A stretch of 15,894 bases of DNA, from contig DASQGX010000207.1 in the NCBI GenBank assembly GCA_035632395.1, forward strand, positions 1 through 15,894, written 5' to 3'. This document shows, one piece after another, positions 1-6,825 of this stretch; positions within the stretch are counted from its first letter, which is position 1, and every line of letters begins with the position of its first letter. The notes beneath the pieces were generated by a model. It ran no database searches and was not told the origin of the DNA. It worked only from the letters and a program-made list of their open reading frames with translations. The position numbers and the translations under genes are program-made. The stretch comes from REEB95 sp035632395. GTDB lineage: Bacteria > Pseudomonadota > Alphaproteobacteria > ATCC43930 > CGMCC-115725.

Positions 1-1
1 C

Positions 2-2422
2 AATGCGACGACCGAGTTCGAGCGAGCGACCGAACGGCTGACGCGTGATGCGACGCTGGCCGCCGGCCGCATCGTCAGCGAGGCCGACGCCGTTCGCACG
101 GCACTCGGCCGCGGCACCGACGACGCCGTAGCGCGCTTTAATGCGGAGGCGAAAGCGATCGGCGGACGGCTCGACGAGGCCGCGCGCAATCTCGACGCCG
201 CATCGGAGCGCATTGCCAGCCAAACCACGGCGGCCGTGGCGCCCGCCGCGGCTGCACTTGACCGCGCCGAAAGCGTCGCCGACAAACTGCGTGCCGCAGC
301 CGAACAATTGTCCCGCCAATCGGCCGAAGCGACCAAAGACGCCGAAGCTGCAGGCGATGCACTGATCCGGCGCGTCCAGGCGCTGAATGAGAGCGCCGAC
401 CAGGCGCTATTGCGCCTGAAGGAAGTCGGCGCGACCTTCGCGCGCGAGACCGAGGCGCTCGACAACGCGGCACGCCAAGGTGGCGCGCGGGTCGACGAAA
501 TGGCGGAATTGATGCGGCAGCGCACGCAGGAGCTGGCGGCGCATAACGCGCGGGCGATCGCCGACATGCTGGCCGCCGGCGAGGCGCTGCAGGCGCGCGG
601 CGCCGAAGCGAGCAATGCCGCCGAGACCGGCACCCGCGGCATCCGTGACGCCATCGTCGCGCTCGAAGCCGGTAGCGCTAGCCTGAGCGCGCGGGTCAAC
701 GAGATCGAGCTGGCCGCCGAGCACGCCAAGACCGGATTGGCACGCGCCGGCAGCGGCTTCGACGACGAGGCAAGGCGTCTGGCGGCGGCGATCGGCGAAA
801 GCACGGTGCGCTTCAACCAAGGCGGCGACGCACTCCGCCAGCAGGCCGAAGGCATGCGCCTCGCGACCGACGAGATCGAACGGCGCGTCGCGGTGCTCGG
901 CGATACGTTCGGCCGCGAGCTCGATCGCTTCAGCCGCACACGCGAGGCGATCGGCGCCGAAGTCGGCCAGATCCAGGCCAAGCTGCAGCAGCATACCGAG
1001 GATCTAGCGCACGCCACCGAACTGGCGATGCGCAACGCGCACGGCGCCGGTCAGGCCTTCGAGAGCAACGCCGAACGGCTGCGCGATGCCGCCGCCGCGA
1101 TCGGCGCGCAGGCAGACACGGTCGGCGCGGCGCTGGCGCGCCAACTCGCGGAATTCAAGATCGGCGCCGAAGGCCTGGCCGATCTCGGCAGCCGGTTCGA
1201 GAACTCGCTGCGCATCGGTGTTTCCGAGCTGACCCAGGCCAGCGATCGCGCCGTCGGCCGCGCCGAAGAGGTCGGTCAGGTATTCGCCGAACAGGGCCGC
1301 GTCCTCGGCCAGGTCAGCGACCTGGCGCTGCAGCATCTGGCCGCAAGCGGCGATGTGCTGCGCAACCGCGCAAAGGAAATCTCGGACGCGGTCGGCGACA
1401 CCGAAGCGCAGATCGACGCGTTGGGCGCGCGTTTCAGCGAACGCAGCCTGATGGTGGTCGCCGCCGGCGATGAGGCGCGCGTCAAGCTCGAGGAAGTCAG
1501 CAATCTGTTCGGCCAGCAGGTGCAGCAGCTGGCCATCGCCATCGAGCGCACGGTGACGCGTGTCGAGGCGGCCCGCAACGTCCTCAACGAGCACTTCGCA
1601 TCAATCGGCGGAGCGACCGACACCGTGGCGCAGCGGCTGCAGGAAATGGGCGCGATCGCGGAATCGCAGCTCGCCGGTCTGGCGGCCACCGGCACGGCGA
1701 TGACCGAACAGGGCGACAAGGCAGCCGAAACCATGCGCCGCCAGCTGCGCGATCTTAACGGCGCGCTCGACGCCACCACCAAACGGCTCGAAAGCGTGCG
1801 CGCCGCGCTGTCGGACCATGCGGCGCAGCTCAATGGCGCGACCGATTTGGCAGTCGAGAAACTGCGCGACGTGATCTCGGGCTACGACAAGCAATCGGCG
1901 ACGCTGGTGGCCGCCGCCGAGCACATCAACCGTACTGCCAACGAGGCGGCGGCGCTGTTCGGCGAGCAGACCAACACGATGCTCAAAGTGGCCGACGAGG
2001 CCACTGGCCTCGCCAAGCGGGCGCAGGATCAGTCACTCGCCAACCAGCAGGAAACCTTCCTGCGCGGTGCCACCTATATGATCGAGGCGCTGCAATCGCT
2101 CTCGGTCGAGATCACCAAAGCGCTCGACCAACCGGTTCCCGAGGCGATCTGGCGGCGCTTCCATGCGGGCGAGCGCGGCGTGTTCATCCGGCACTTGCTG
2201 CAGGCGCAGGAGCGCCAAGCAACGGTCGCGATCAAGAAGAGGTTCGAGGACGATCTGGTCTTCCGCGGCCACGCCCAGACCTATCTCGATCAGTTCGAGA
2301 ACCTGCTGGCGCAAGCGCGCGCCTGCGACCATCTTGACGTGCTCGGCACGACCTTCGTCACCGCCGACGTCGGCAAGCTCTATCTCATTCTCGCCAACGC
2401 CGTCGGCCGGCTGAAGGCCTGA
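2..2422 (+). CDS. Long alanine-rich coiled-coil protein, 5'-truncated by the window edge
   Basis: The reading frame is open from base 2, with no stop before 2422, so the visible 806 residues are the C-terminal part of a larger protein whose start lies outside the window. Most of it is rich in Ala, Glu, Arg, Gln and Asp with heptad-like spacing and almost no Pro or Cys, which is typical of a long coiled coil. There are no membrane segments in the visible part. Loose repeats of the type (S/T)D-x-A-x-x-(R/K)-x-x-E-(V/M)-G recur near nt 386, 1237, 1612 and 1837. The last ~125 residues (from about nt 2041) change character: they hold Trp, Phe and Tyr, with motifs such as GERGVFIRHLL and TADVGKLYLILANAVGRL, and look like a compact domain. 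I recall similar C-terminal domains on large coiled-coil proteins of Alphaproteobacteria, but cannot name a function. Automatic labels such as apolipoprotein, kinesin or ATPase would reflect coiled-coil similarity only. A structural or polarity role is a guess. Confidence 0.85.
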   Translation, partial: NATTEFERATERLTRDATLAAGRIVSEADAVRTALGRGTDDAVARFNAEAKAIGGRLDEAARNLDAASERIASQTTAAVAPAAAALDRAESVADKLRAAAEQLSRQSAEATKDAEAAGDALIRRVQALNESADQALLRLKEVGATFARETEALDNAARQGGARVDEMAELMRQRTQELAAHNARAIADMLAAGEALQARGAEASNAAETGTRGIRDAIVALEAGSASLSARVNEIELAAEHAKTGLARAGSGFDDEARRLAAAIGESTVRFNQGGDALRQQAEGMRLATDEIERRVAVLGDTFGRELDRFSRTREAIGAEVGQIQAKLQQHTEDLAHATELAMRNAHGAGQAFESNAERLRDAAAAIGAQADTVGAALARQLAEFKIGAEGLADLGSRFENSLRIGVSELTQASDRAVGRAEEVGQVFAEQGRVLGQVSDLALQHLAASGDVLRNRAKEISDAVGDTEAQIDALGARFSERSLMVVAAGDEARVKLEEVSNLFGQQVQQLAIAIERTVTRVEAARNVLNEHFASIGGATDTVAQRLQEMGAIAESQLAGLAATGTAMTEQGDKAAETMRRQLRDLNGALDATTKRLESVRAALSDHAAQLNGATDLAVEKLRDVISGYDKQSATLVAAAEHINRTANEAAALFGEQTNTMLKVADEATGLAKRAQDQSLANQQETFLRGATYMIEALQSLSVEITKALDQPVPEAIWRRFHAGERGVFIRHLLQAQERQATVAIKKRFEDDLVFRGHAQTYLDQFENLLAQARACDHLDVLGTTFVTADVGKLYLILANAVGRLKA

Positions 2423-2437
2423 GCGGAGACAAGAAAA

Positions 2438-2463
2438 AGGGCGGTCCCGTCTGGGACCGCCCT
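2438..2463 (-). terminator. Strong intrinsic terminator between convergent genes
   Basis: An 11-bp perfect stem (AGGGCGGTCCC paired with GGGACCGCCCT) closes a 4-base loop. Read on the minus strand it is followed at once by TTTTTCTT, so it is a textbook Rho-independent terminator for hsp20, 24 bases after that gene's stop. On the plus strand it lies 15 bases after the coiled-coil gene's stop but lacks a T-run after the stem, so it may only weakly stop that transcript or protect its 3' end. Confidence 0.92.
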
Positions 2464-2486
2464 CTGTCGTCGCAGACCTGCGCGCG

Positions 2487-2939
2487 TCAGGCCGCCTTCT
2501 GGTTGATCACCTTCGGGCCGCTGCCCTTGGCGATCTCGATCTTGCGCGGCTTCTTCTCTTCCGGCACCTCGCGCACGAGATCGACGTGCAACAAGCCGTT
2601 GTCGAGGCTCGCGCCCGCCACTTTGATGTGGTCGGCGAGCTGGAAACGGCGCTCGAACGAACGGCTGGCGATCCCGCGGTGGAGATAGCTGGTGCTGGCT
2701 TCGTCCTTCTTGGATTTGCCGCTCACCAGGAGCTCGTTCTCCTTGACGGTGACATCGAGCTCGTCGGACGCGAAGCCCGCAACCGCCACGGTCAGGCGAT
2801 AGGCGTTCTCGCCGGTGCTCTCGATGTTATAGGGCGGGTAGCCCGAACCGTCGAAGCGGGTTGCCGTATCGGCCAACCGCAGCAAGCGGTCGAAGCCGAT
2901 GGTCGAGCGAAACAGGGGAGCGAAATCGAAACTATCCAT
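2487..2939 (-). CDS. hsp20: Small heat-shock protein, Hsp20/IbpA family
   Basis: This 150-residue ATP-independent holdase binds unfolding proteins and hands them to DnaK/ClpB in the cytoplasm. The N-terminus MDSFDFAPLFRSTIGFDRL is the IbpA-type opening. It is followed by YPPYNIE (34-40), which begins the alpha-crystallin domain, then the NGLLHVDL strand near its end, and a C-terminal I-x-I motif (IEI, 134-136) used in oligomer assembly. The frame could extend upstream to 3038, but the extra 33 codons look like leader sequence. The ATG at 2939 has a GGAGG ribosome site nine bases upstream and matches the family start. The gene is preceded by a sigma-32-like promoter and a ROSE-like leader and ends in a strong terminator, so it is probably a single heat-induced unit. 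The gene symbol is generic; ibpA or hspA would also fit. Confidence 0.95.
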   Translation of the reverse strand: MDSFDFAPLFRSTIGFDRLLRLADTATRFDGSGYPPYNIESTGENAYRLTVAVAGFASDELDVTVKENELLVSGKSKKDEASTSYLHRGIASRSFERRFQLADHIKVAGASLDNGLLHVDLVREVPEEKKPRKIEIAKGSGPKVINQKAA

Positions 2940-3028
2940 GATCCACAACCTCCATTGAGCAAAGTGGGTTTTGCGCGCCCGCCGGAATGGCCAGGCGCCC
3001 AGCGTCCGGACCCGCGAAGGCTCCGGAC
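2940..3028 (-). promoter_or_regulatory. ROSE-like RNA thermometer in the hsp20 5' leader
   Basis: Between the predicted transcription start (about 3028) and the ATG, the leader folds by eye into three hairpins. The first is a 7-bp GTCCGGA/TCCGGAC stem (3028-3022 with 3010-3004). The second is a GC-rich GCGCC/GGCG-type stem (about 2999-2974). The third is a start-proximal hairpin (2967-2943). In the third, CCAC pairs with GUGG, and UUUGC pairs with the GGAGG Shine-Dalgarno with one G bulged. The UUUGCU opposite the ribosome site matches the U(U/C)GCU hallmark of ROSE elements, which control Hsp20/IbpA genes in Proteobacteria by melting on heating. Pairing was worked out by hand, without energies. 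The family match is an inference. Confidence 0.6.
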
Positions 3029-3035
3029 GAAAGCT

Positions 3036-3065
3036 CAAATGGGATCGGGACTGCGCCCCGTCAAG
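3036..3065 (-). promoter_or_regulatory. Sigma-32 (RpoH)-like promoter of hsp20
   Basis: On the minus strand CTTGAC (3065-3060) is followed, after 16 bases, by CCCATTTG (3043-3036). This resembles the RpoH pattern CTTGAA ... CCCCATNT. The start would fall near 3028, exactly at the foot of the first leader hairpin. TTGAC alone would also suit a housekeeping -35, so sigma-70 use is not excluded. The site lies just after the rpmE stop. Confidence 0.6.
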
Positions 3066-3077
3066 GGACGCGGCGGG

Positions 3078-3305
3078 CTACTTTTTTACGCCCAAACCCT
3101 TGAAACGCTTGTTGAATCGGGCGAGCTGGCCGCCCGTATCAAGCAGCTTCTGCTGGCCGCCGGTCCACGCCGGATGCGAGCGCGAGTCGATTTCGAGGTG
3201 GAGCGTGTCGCCCGCCTTGCCGTAGGTCGACCGGGTTTTGTAGGTCGTGCCATCGGTCATGACGACCGTGATCTCGTGGTAATCCGGGTGGATGCCGTCT
3301 TTCAT
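3078..3305 (-). CDS. rpmE: 50S ribosomal protein bL31, cysteine-free type
   Basis: This 75-residue protein is bL31, a peripheral protein of the large ribosomal subunit that bridges to the small subunit. Recognisable parts are the N-terminal IHPDYHEI, the SHPAWTGGQQ segment and the C-terminal GGQLARFNKRFKGLG, which matches the GGRVDRFNKRF signature of the family. The four cysteines that bind zinc in E. coli-type bL31 are absent (the protein has none), giving the zinc-independent form usual in Alphaproteobacteria. The ATG at 3305 has a GGAG site about nine bases upstream. The gene stands alone between the MotB-like gene and hsp20, with its own promoter candidate. No clear terminator follows the stop, so some read-through into hsp20 is possible. 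Confidence 0.95.
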   Translation of the reverse strand: MKDGIHPDYHEITVVMTDGTTYKTRSTYGKAGDTLHLEIDSRSHPAWTGGQQKLLDTGGQLARFNKRFKGLGVKK

Positions 3306-3329
3306 GGGTGCCGCTCCAGGGAGGCGCGC

Positions 3330-3358
3330 TTTATAGCGGCCACGCCCGATTCATGCAA
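3330..3358 (-). promoter_or_regulatory. Candidate sigma-70 promoter of rpmE
   Basis: On the minus strand TTGCAT (3358-3353) is followed, after exactly 17 bases, by TATAAA (3335-3330), 24 bases upstream of the rpmE start. The -10 is good and the -35 weak. No other AT-rich box stands out in the 92-base gap. Confidence 0.5.
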
Positions 3359-3360
3359 CC

Positions 3361-3386
3361 GCTGCGCGGTTAACCTTCCGCGTAGC
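3361..3386 (-). terminator. Possible weak terminator hairpin after the MotB-like gene
   Basis: GCTGCGCGG and CCGCGTAGC form a nine-position stem with one imperfect pair around an 8-base loop, 11 bases after the MotB-like stop. No T-run follows on the minus strand, so it may be an mRNA 3'-end stabiliser or a Rho-dependent site rather than a true intrinsic terminator. Confidence 0.3.
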
Positions 3387-3397
3387 ATGGAAGCGCC

Positions 3398-4405
3398 CTA
3401 ACGTTCGGTCAGCTTGAGCTCTATGCGCCGGTTTTGCGCGTAGTCGGCATCGGTATTGCCCGCGGCGATCGGCGTGTACTGGCCGAACCCCGCCGCCACC
3501 AGGCGATTGGGCGGAATGCCCTGGGAGATCAGGAAACGCACCACCGACTGAGCGCGCGCCGACGACAACTCCCAGTTCGACGGAAATTCCGCCGTGTGGA
3601 TCGGCCTCGCGTCAGTATGGCCGTCGACCTCGAGCACCCAGTCGATGGTGTTCGGGATCTCGCTCGACAGCTGCTTCAGCGCCTGTGCGACCGAAGCGAG
3701 CTGGGTCTGCGCCGCGGGCGTCAGATCGGCGCTGCCGGTGTCGAACAGCACGTCGGACTGGAAGACGAAACGGTCGCCGACGATGCGGATATCCTGGCGG
3801 TTGGCCAGGATCGCGCGCAAGCGGCCGAAGAATTCCGACCGGTATTTCGCTAGCTCGGCGACCTTGGTGGCGAGCGCTTGATTCAGACGGTTGCCGAGAT
3901 CGGTGATCTGCGCCTGCTGCTGCTTGTTCTTGGTCTCCGACACGTCGAGCGCGGCGGCGATCTGCGCCAATTGCTGGCGCAACGCCAGCAGCTGCTGGTT
4001 CAGCTGATCCACCGTAGTCTGCGCCTTGCCGAGATCCTGGGTCTTCTGCGCCAGCTGTTGCTGCGTTCCGCTCAGCTGCGTGCCGAGCTCACCGATTTTC
4101 GCTTCGGCTGCGTTCTTGGCCGTCGTCGTCGATTGCAGTTCGCCACTCAGCTTCGACAGGTTGAGCTGCAGCGTCGCATTGTCGCTTTTTTGCAGCGACA
4201 GCATGTCGGTTAGCTCGTTCACCTGCCGGGTCAGCTGCGCTAGAGCGGCATCGCGGTTCGACAGTGCGCCGGTGAGATAGAACTGGCCGGCGGTGAACAC
4301 CAGCAACACGAAGATGATCACCATGACGAGCTGCGTCAGCGCGTCGACGAAGCCAGGCCAGATGTTGATCGTCGACCGGCGCTGGCGGCGGGAATAGAGC
4401 GACAT
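3398..4405 (-). CDS. MotB-like stator subunit: one membrane helix, long coiled coil, OmpA peptidoglycan-binding domain
   Basis: This 335-residue inner-membrane protein has a short basic N-terminus, then IWPGFVDALTQLV leading into one membrane helix (about 22-45). Asp21 at the helix start is where MotB, TolR and ZorB carry the ion-binding Asp. A Gln/Leu/Ala-rich coiled coil follows (about 50-185, long enough to reach far into the periplasm). The OmpA-family domain (about 205-335) keeps the peptidoglycan-binding pattern: GHTD with Asp265, and SSARAQSV with Arg284, ending in NRRIEL. It starts six bases after the stop of the MotA-like gene, so the two are co-translated and presumably form one ion channel anchored to the cell wall. 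It differs from flagellar MotB by its arm length and the absence of flagellar neighbours. The family assignment is firm; the physiological job is unknown. Confidence 0.85.
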   Translation of the reverse strand: MSLYSRRQRRSTINIWPGFVDALTQLVMVIIFVLLVFTAGQFYLTGALSNRDAALAQLTRQVNELTDMLSLQKSDNATLQLNLSKLSGELQSTTTAKNAAEAKIGELGTQLSGTQQQLAQKTQDLGKAQTTVDQLNQQLLALRQQLAQIAAALDVSETKNKQQQAQITDLGNRLNQALATKVAELAKYRSEFFGRLRAILANRQDIRIVGDRFVFQSDVLFDTGSADLTPAAQTQLASVAQALKQLSSEIPNTIDWVLEVDGHTDARPIHTAEFPSNWELSSARAQSVVRFLISQGIPPNRLVAAGFGQYTPIAAGNTDADYAQNRRIELKLTER

Positions 4406-4411
4406 ACCGGC

Positions 4412-5551
4412 CTAGCGCGTGCGCTCGGGTTCCGGGCGGAGCGCTGCGATGGTGCGCGCCACCAGTCGCAGCTCGTTGCGGATTTCCTGCACCGCCTCGC
4501 CGCGGCCCTGCGACACGTCTTCGGTGAGCCGGGCGAGATGCACTTCGATGGCACGCAGATGAGCGCGGCTTTCGTCACTAAGTGCGCCCGCTGCGCCGCT
4601 GCCGTCGGCCAGACGTTGCAGCACCGGCTTCATCTCGAGTTGCTGCTCGGCGAATTTGAGCATCAGGCCTTGTTCCGCGCGCATCTGGTCGGTGAGCCCG
4701 GCCAGGCGTTCGGTCAGATTGACGATGTTGGCGTTGGCGGAGATGCGGCTCTCCTCGCCGCGGCTCAGGACGCGCTGCAGATTATCGAGCGTGTCGGCGG
4801 TCTGCTCGAGCAGCGCCTGGATATAGGCCGGCGCCGAACCCTCGCCGGCGGCGAAAGCGGCGGGCGCGACATCGAGCCGGGTTTGTGCGGTCAGCCATTC
4901 CTCGAGCTCGTTGAAGAACCGGTTCTGCGCCAAACCGGCCTGAAGATCGAGGAAGCCGAGCACCAGCGAACCGGCCAGACCAAACAGCGAGGCGCTGAAC
5001 GCCGTGCTCATGCCGCCGAGCGGCGTCTCAAGCCGCGCCTTGAGGTCGGCGAAGGCGCGCACCGGATCGGCGGCGCCGGCCGAAAGGCCGCCGATCACGC
5101 CCTTGACCGACTGCACCGTTTCCAGCAAGCCGTAGAAGGTCCCAAGCAGTCCTAAAAAGATAAGCAGACCAATGAGATAGCGTGAAGTCTCGCGCGTCTC
5201 GTCGAGCCGCGACCCGATACTGTCGAGCAGCGTGCGCAGAGCCGTCGCCGACAGTGCCAGGCGGCCGCGGCCTTCGCCGATCATGCGAGCCAGCGAGCCG
5301 AGCAGGCGGCTTGGCTTGCCGGTCGGCTGGCCACGCGAGGCGCGCGCCAGCCAACGTGCATTGCCCGAAAGCTGGACGACTTGATGGAAGATATAGATCA
5401 CGCCAGCGATCAGGATTCCGATGATCACCCCGTTCACCACGGGATTGCCCATGAAATAGGGATAGAGCGCGGGCGACAGCGCGCCGGCGATAAGCGCGAT
5501 GATCACGACAAAGATCGTCATGCGCGTCAGATAGCGGGAGGGATGACTCAC
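4412..5551 (-). CDS. MotA/TolQ/ExbB-like proton-channel subunit with a long cytoplasmic tail
   Basis: This 379-residue polytopic protein has four predicted membrane helices: about 11-32, 37-60, 126-149 and 182-204. Helix three carries GLLGTFYG (134-141), the hallmark of MotA/TolQ/ExbB channels, and helix four carries the matching small-residue stretch (STAFSASLFGLAGS). The final ~175 residues (205-379) are a helical, charged, coiled-coil-like cytoplasmic tail. The start is GTG at 5551, with AGAAGGCAGG upstream; the ATG ten codons later has no ribosome site. It lies 46 bases after the OmpA-like gene and six bases before the MotB-like gene, which makes an obvious stator pair with the latter. 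The long tail recalls ZorA of Zorya defence systems, but no zorC, zorD or zorE lies nearby, so a housekeeping envelope role is more likely. It would often be labelled flagellar motor protein MotA; nothing flagellar is seen here. Confidence 0.85.
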   Translation of the reverse strand: MSHPSRYLTRMTIFVVIIALIAGALSPALYPYFMGNPVVNGVIIGILIAGVIYIFHQVVQLSGNARWLARASRGQPTGKPSRLLGSLARMIGEGRGRLALSATALRTLLDSIGSRLDETRETSRYLIGLLIFLGLLGTFYGLLETVQSVKGVIGGLSAGAADPVRAFADLKARLETPLGGMSTAFSASLFGLAGSLVLGFLDLQAGLAQNRFFNELEEWLTAQTRLDVAPAAFAAGEGSAPAYIQALLEQTADTLDNLQRVLSRGEESRISANANIVNLTERLAGLTDQMRAEQGLMLKFAEQQLEMKPVLQRLADGSGAAGALSDESRAHLRAIEVHLARLTEDVSQGRGEAVQEIRNELRLVARTIAALRPEPERTR

Positions 5552-5597
5552 GGGGGCCTGCCTTCTGAAGAAGGGGGTTGAAGGGAACGCGGACGGC

Positions 5598-6659
5598 CTA
5601 ACGGCCGGTCGTCACCAAGTCGACGCGGTCGGCGGACCCCCCGCCCGTCACCCGATTACCCAGCGCGCGCACGTCGATCTGCGTGCTCGCCACCCCATGC
5701 TGGATCAGATAGGCGCGGACCGCGACCGCCCGCGCCAGAGAAACTCGTCGCGCCTCGATCGCCTGATCGGCGTCGCCGCTGGCATAGGCCACGAGCGCGA
5801 TGCGATCGCTCGGCGCCGCCTTCAGCTTCTGTGCCAAACCGTCGAGCACGGCCGACGCGCCACCTTGTAGTTCCGTGCCGCCCGGCGCGAAGCGGATCGC
5901 ACGGCTGTCCGACTGCGGCGCATTGCGCGGCGCGACCGGCTCGGTTGGTGACCGCGTCGCGGCCAACGCGACGCCGCCGATCGGCAGTAGCGACGACAGC
6001 TCGTTCAAATCGCTGCGGGTCTCAGGCGCGGACGGCGCCGTGGCGACGCGCGGCGGCGTGGGTGCGGAGGGTGTCGGCGACGGCGCCGGCCGGCTGGTTG
6101 CGGGCGACACGGCTGCGGCCTGTTGCGTCGCGCTGCGAACTGGCGGCGGCGTCATTGGTGCTTCCGGCTGCGCCACGGCCGGTGTTGCTGCCGCGACCGT
6201 AGCCGTGCCCGGACGGCGCAGTACGATGCGCGGACCACTGGCCTGGTTGAACGCGGCAAGAGCGCCGTAATCGATGGTCACGCTGCCAATCTGGACGATC
6301 TGCGCAGCCCGCTGAACCGGTCGCGCCTGGGCAACGGAGCGTGTCGGATGATGGACGACCTGTTGCGCCACGACACGCGGATGACGCTGCGTGCTGTGGC
6401 CGCGTGCGACATGCTGCGCACCGGGCTGTGCCGGCACATGCAATACGAAGCGATTGTCGGGCACGCGTGGTGCCGGGCCCAGGCGATCCAGAACGCCATA
6501 GTCGACCGTCACGCTGGAACCGGAATCTGAATAGGTGTAAGGCGACTGCGCGTGCGCCGGCGCGACGGCCGCACCGCCAAACGACAATGCGAACACGCCG
6601 ACTGCGGTCGTGAGCAGCTTCCGCGTCGCGTGATGGGTCGTACGTGCCGTCGATGGCAT
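5598..6659 (-). CDS. Secreted OmpA-like protein with a duplicated N-terminal motif
   Basis: This 353-residue protein has a clear Sec signal peptide (about 1-37: basic start, hydrophobic core, AHA cleavage site before Gln38). Residues 49-73 and 126-147 carry two copies of a motif, S-V-T-(V/I)-D-Y-G-x-L followed after 12 and 9 residues by R-(F/I)-V-L. A Pro/Ala/Thr-rich linker follows (about 150-230). Residues 252-353 form a divergent OmpA-family domain: the SLARAVAVRAYL helix with its Arg is kept, but the usual TD turn is replaced by ASGDA, so peptidoglycan binding is uncertain. The open frame runs up to 7079, but the ATG at 6659 is chosen because it has a GGAGGGG site ten bases upstream and starts the signal peptide. 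It is probably periplasmic or outer-membrane associated. It lies first in the same-direction row with the MotA-like and MotB-like genes, which suggests a shared envelope function. Confidence 0.8.
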   Translation of the reverse strand: MPSTARTTHHATRKLLTTAVGVFALSFGGAAVAPAHAQSPYTYSDSGSSVTVDYGVLDRLGPAPRVPDNRFVLHVPAQPGAQHVARGHSTQRHPRVVAQQVVHHPTRSVAQARPVQRAAQIVQIGSVTIDYGALAAFNQASGPRIVLRRPGTATVAAATPAVAQPEAPMTPPPVRSATQQAAAVSPATSRPAPSPTPSAPTPPRVATAPSAPETRSDLNELSSLLPIGGVALAATRSPTEPVAPRNAPQSDSRAIRFAPGGTELQGGASAVLDGLAQKLKAAPSDRIALVAYASGDADQAIEARRVSLARAVAVRAYLIQHGVASTQIDVRALGNRVTGGGSADRVDLVTTGR

Positions 6660-6669
6660 CGCCGGGTTA

Positions 6670-6676
6670 CCCCTCC
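6670..6676 (-). promoter_or_regulatory. Ribosome binding site that fixes the OmpA-like start
   Basis: GGAGGGG on the minus strand lies ten bases before the ATG at 6659. It decides against the much longer open frame reaching 7079, whose extra 140 codons overlap the inositol-monophosphatase gene and have no family-like sequence. The surrounding 166-base gap (6660-6825) holds no other gene and no promoter I can define with confidence. Confidence 0.75.
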
Positions 6677-6825
6677 GGTCCCCTTCGTCCTTGGTTAAGA
6701 GTTTATCGCAAGTGGTGCTGCGCCGCCACTGCCTCATCGAACGGGAGTCGTCTGTCGATTGTTCCGGGTGTGGCGGGTCGGTGTCCGGTGCGTTCGCGCG
6801 TACGCAATCGTGGCCAGTGAATTCG

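Noticed and set aside
407..1594. Minus-strand open frames opposite the coiled-coil gene
   Set aside because: They mirror the codon bias of the plus-strand frame. The plus-strand product has consistent heptad-like composition and no internal stop to the window edge.
2586..3401. A 271-codon plus-strand open frame opposite hsp20 and rpmE
   Set aside because: It lies opposite two clear genes and the hsp20 regulatory region, has no motif, and lacks a ribosome site.
4412..5551. Reading the MotA-like/MotB-like pair as a Zorya phage-defence system
   Set aside because: The architecture is similar, but zorC, zorD and zorE are absent and the neighbours are housekeeping genes. Relation at the level of superfamily only.
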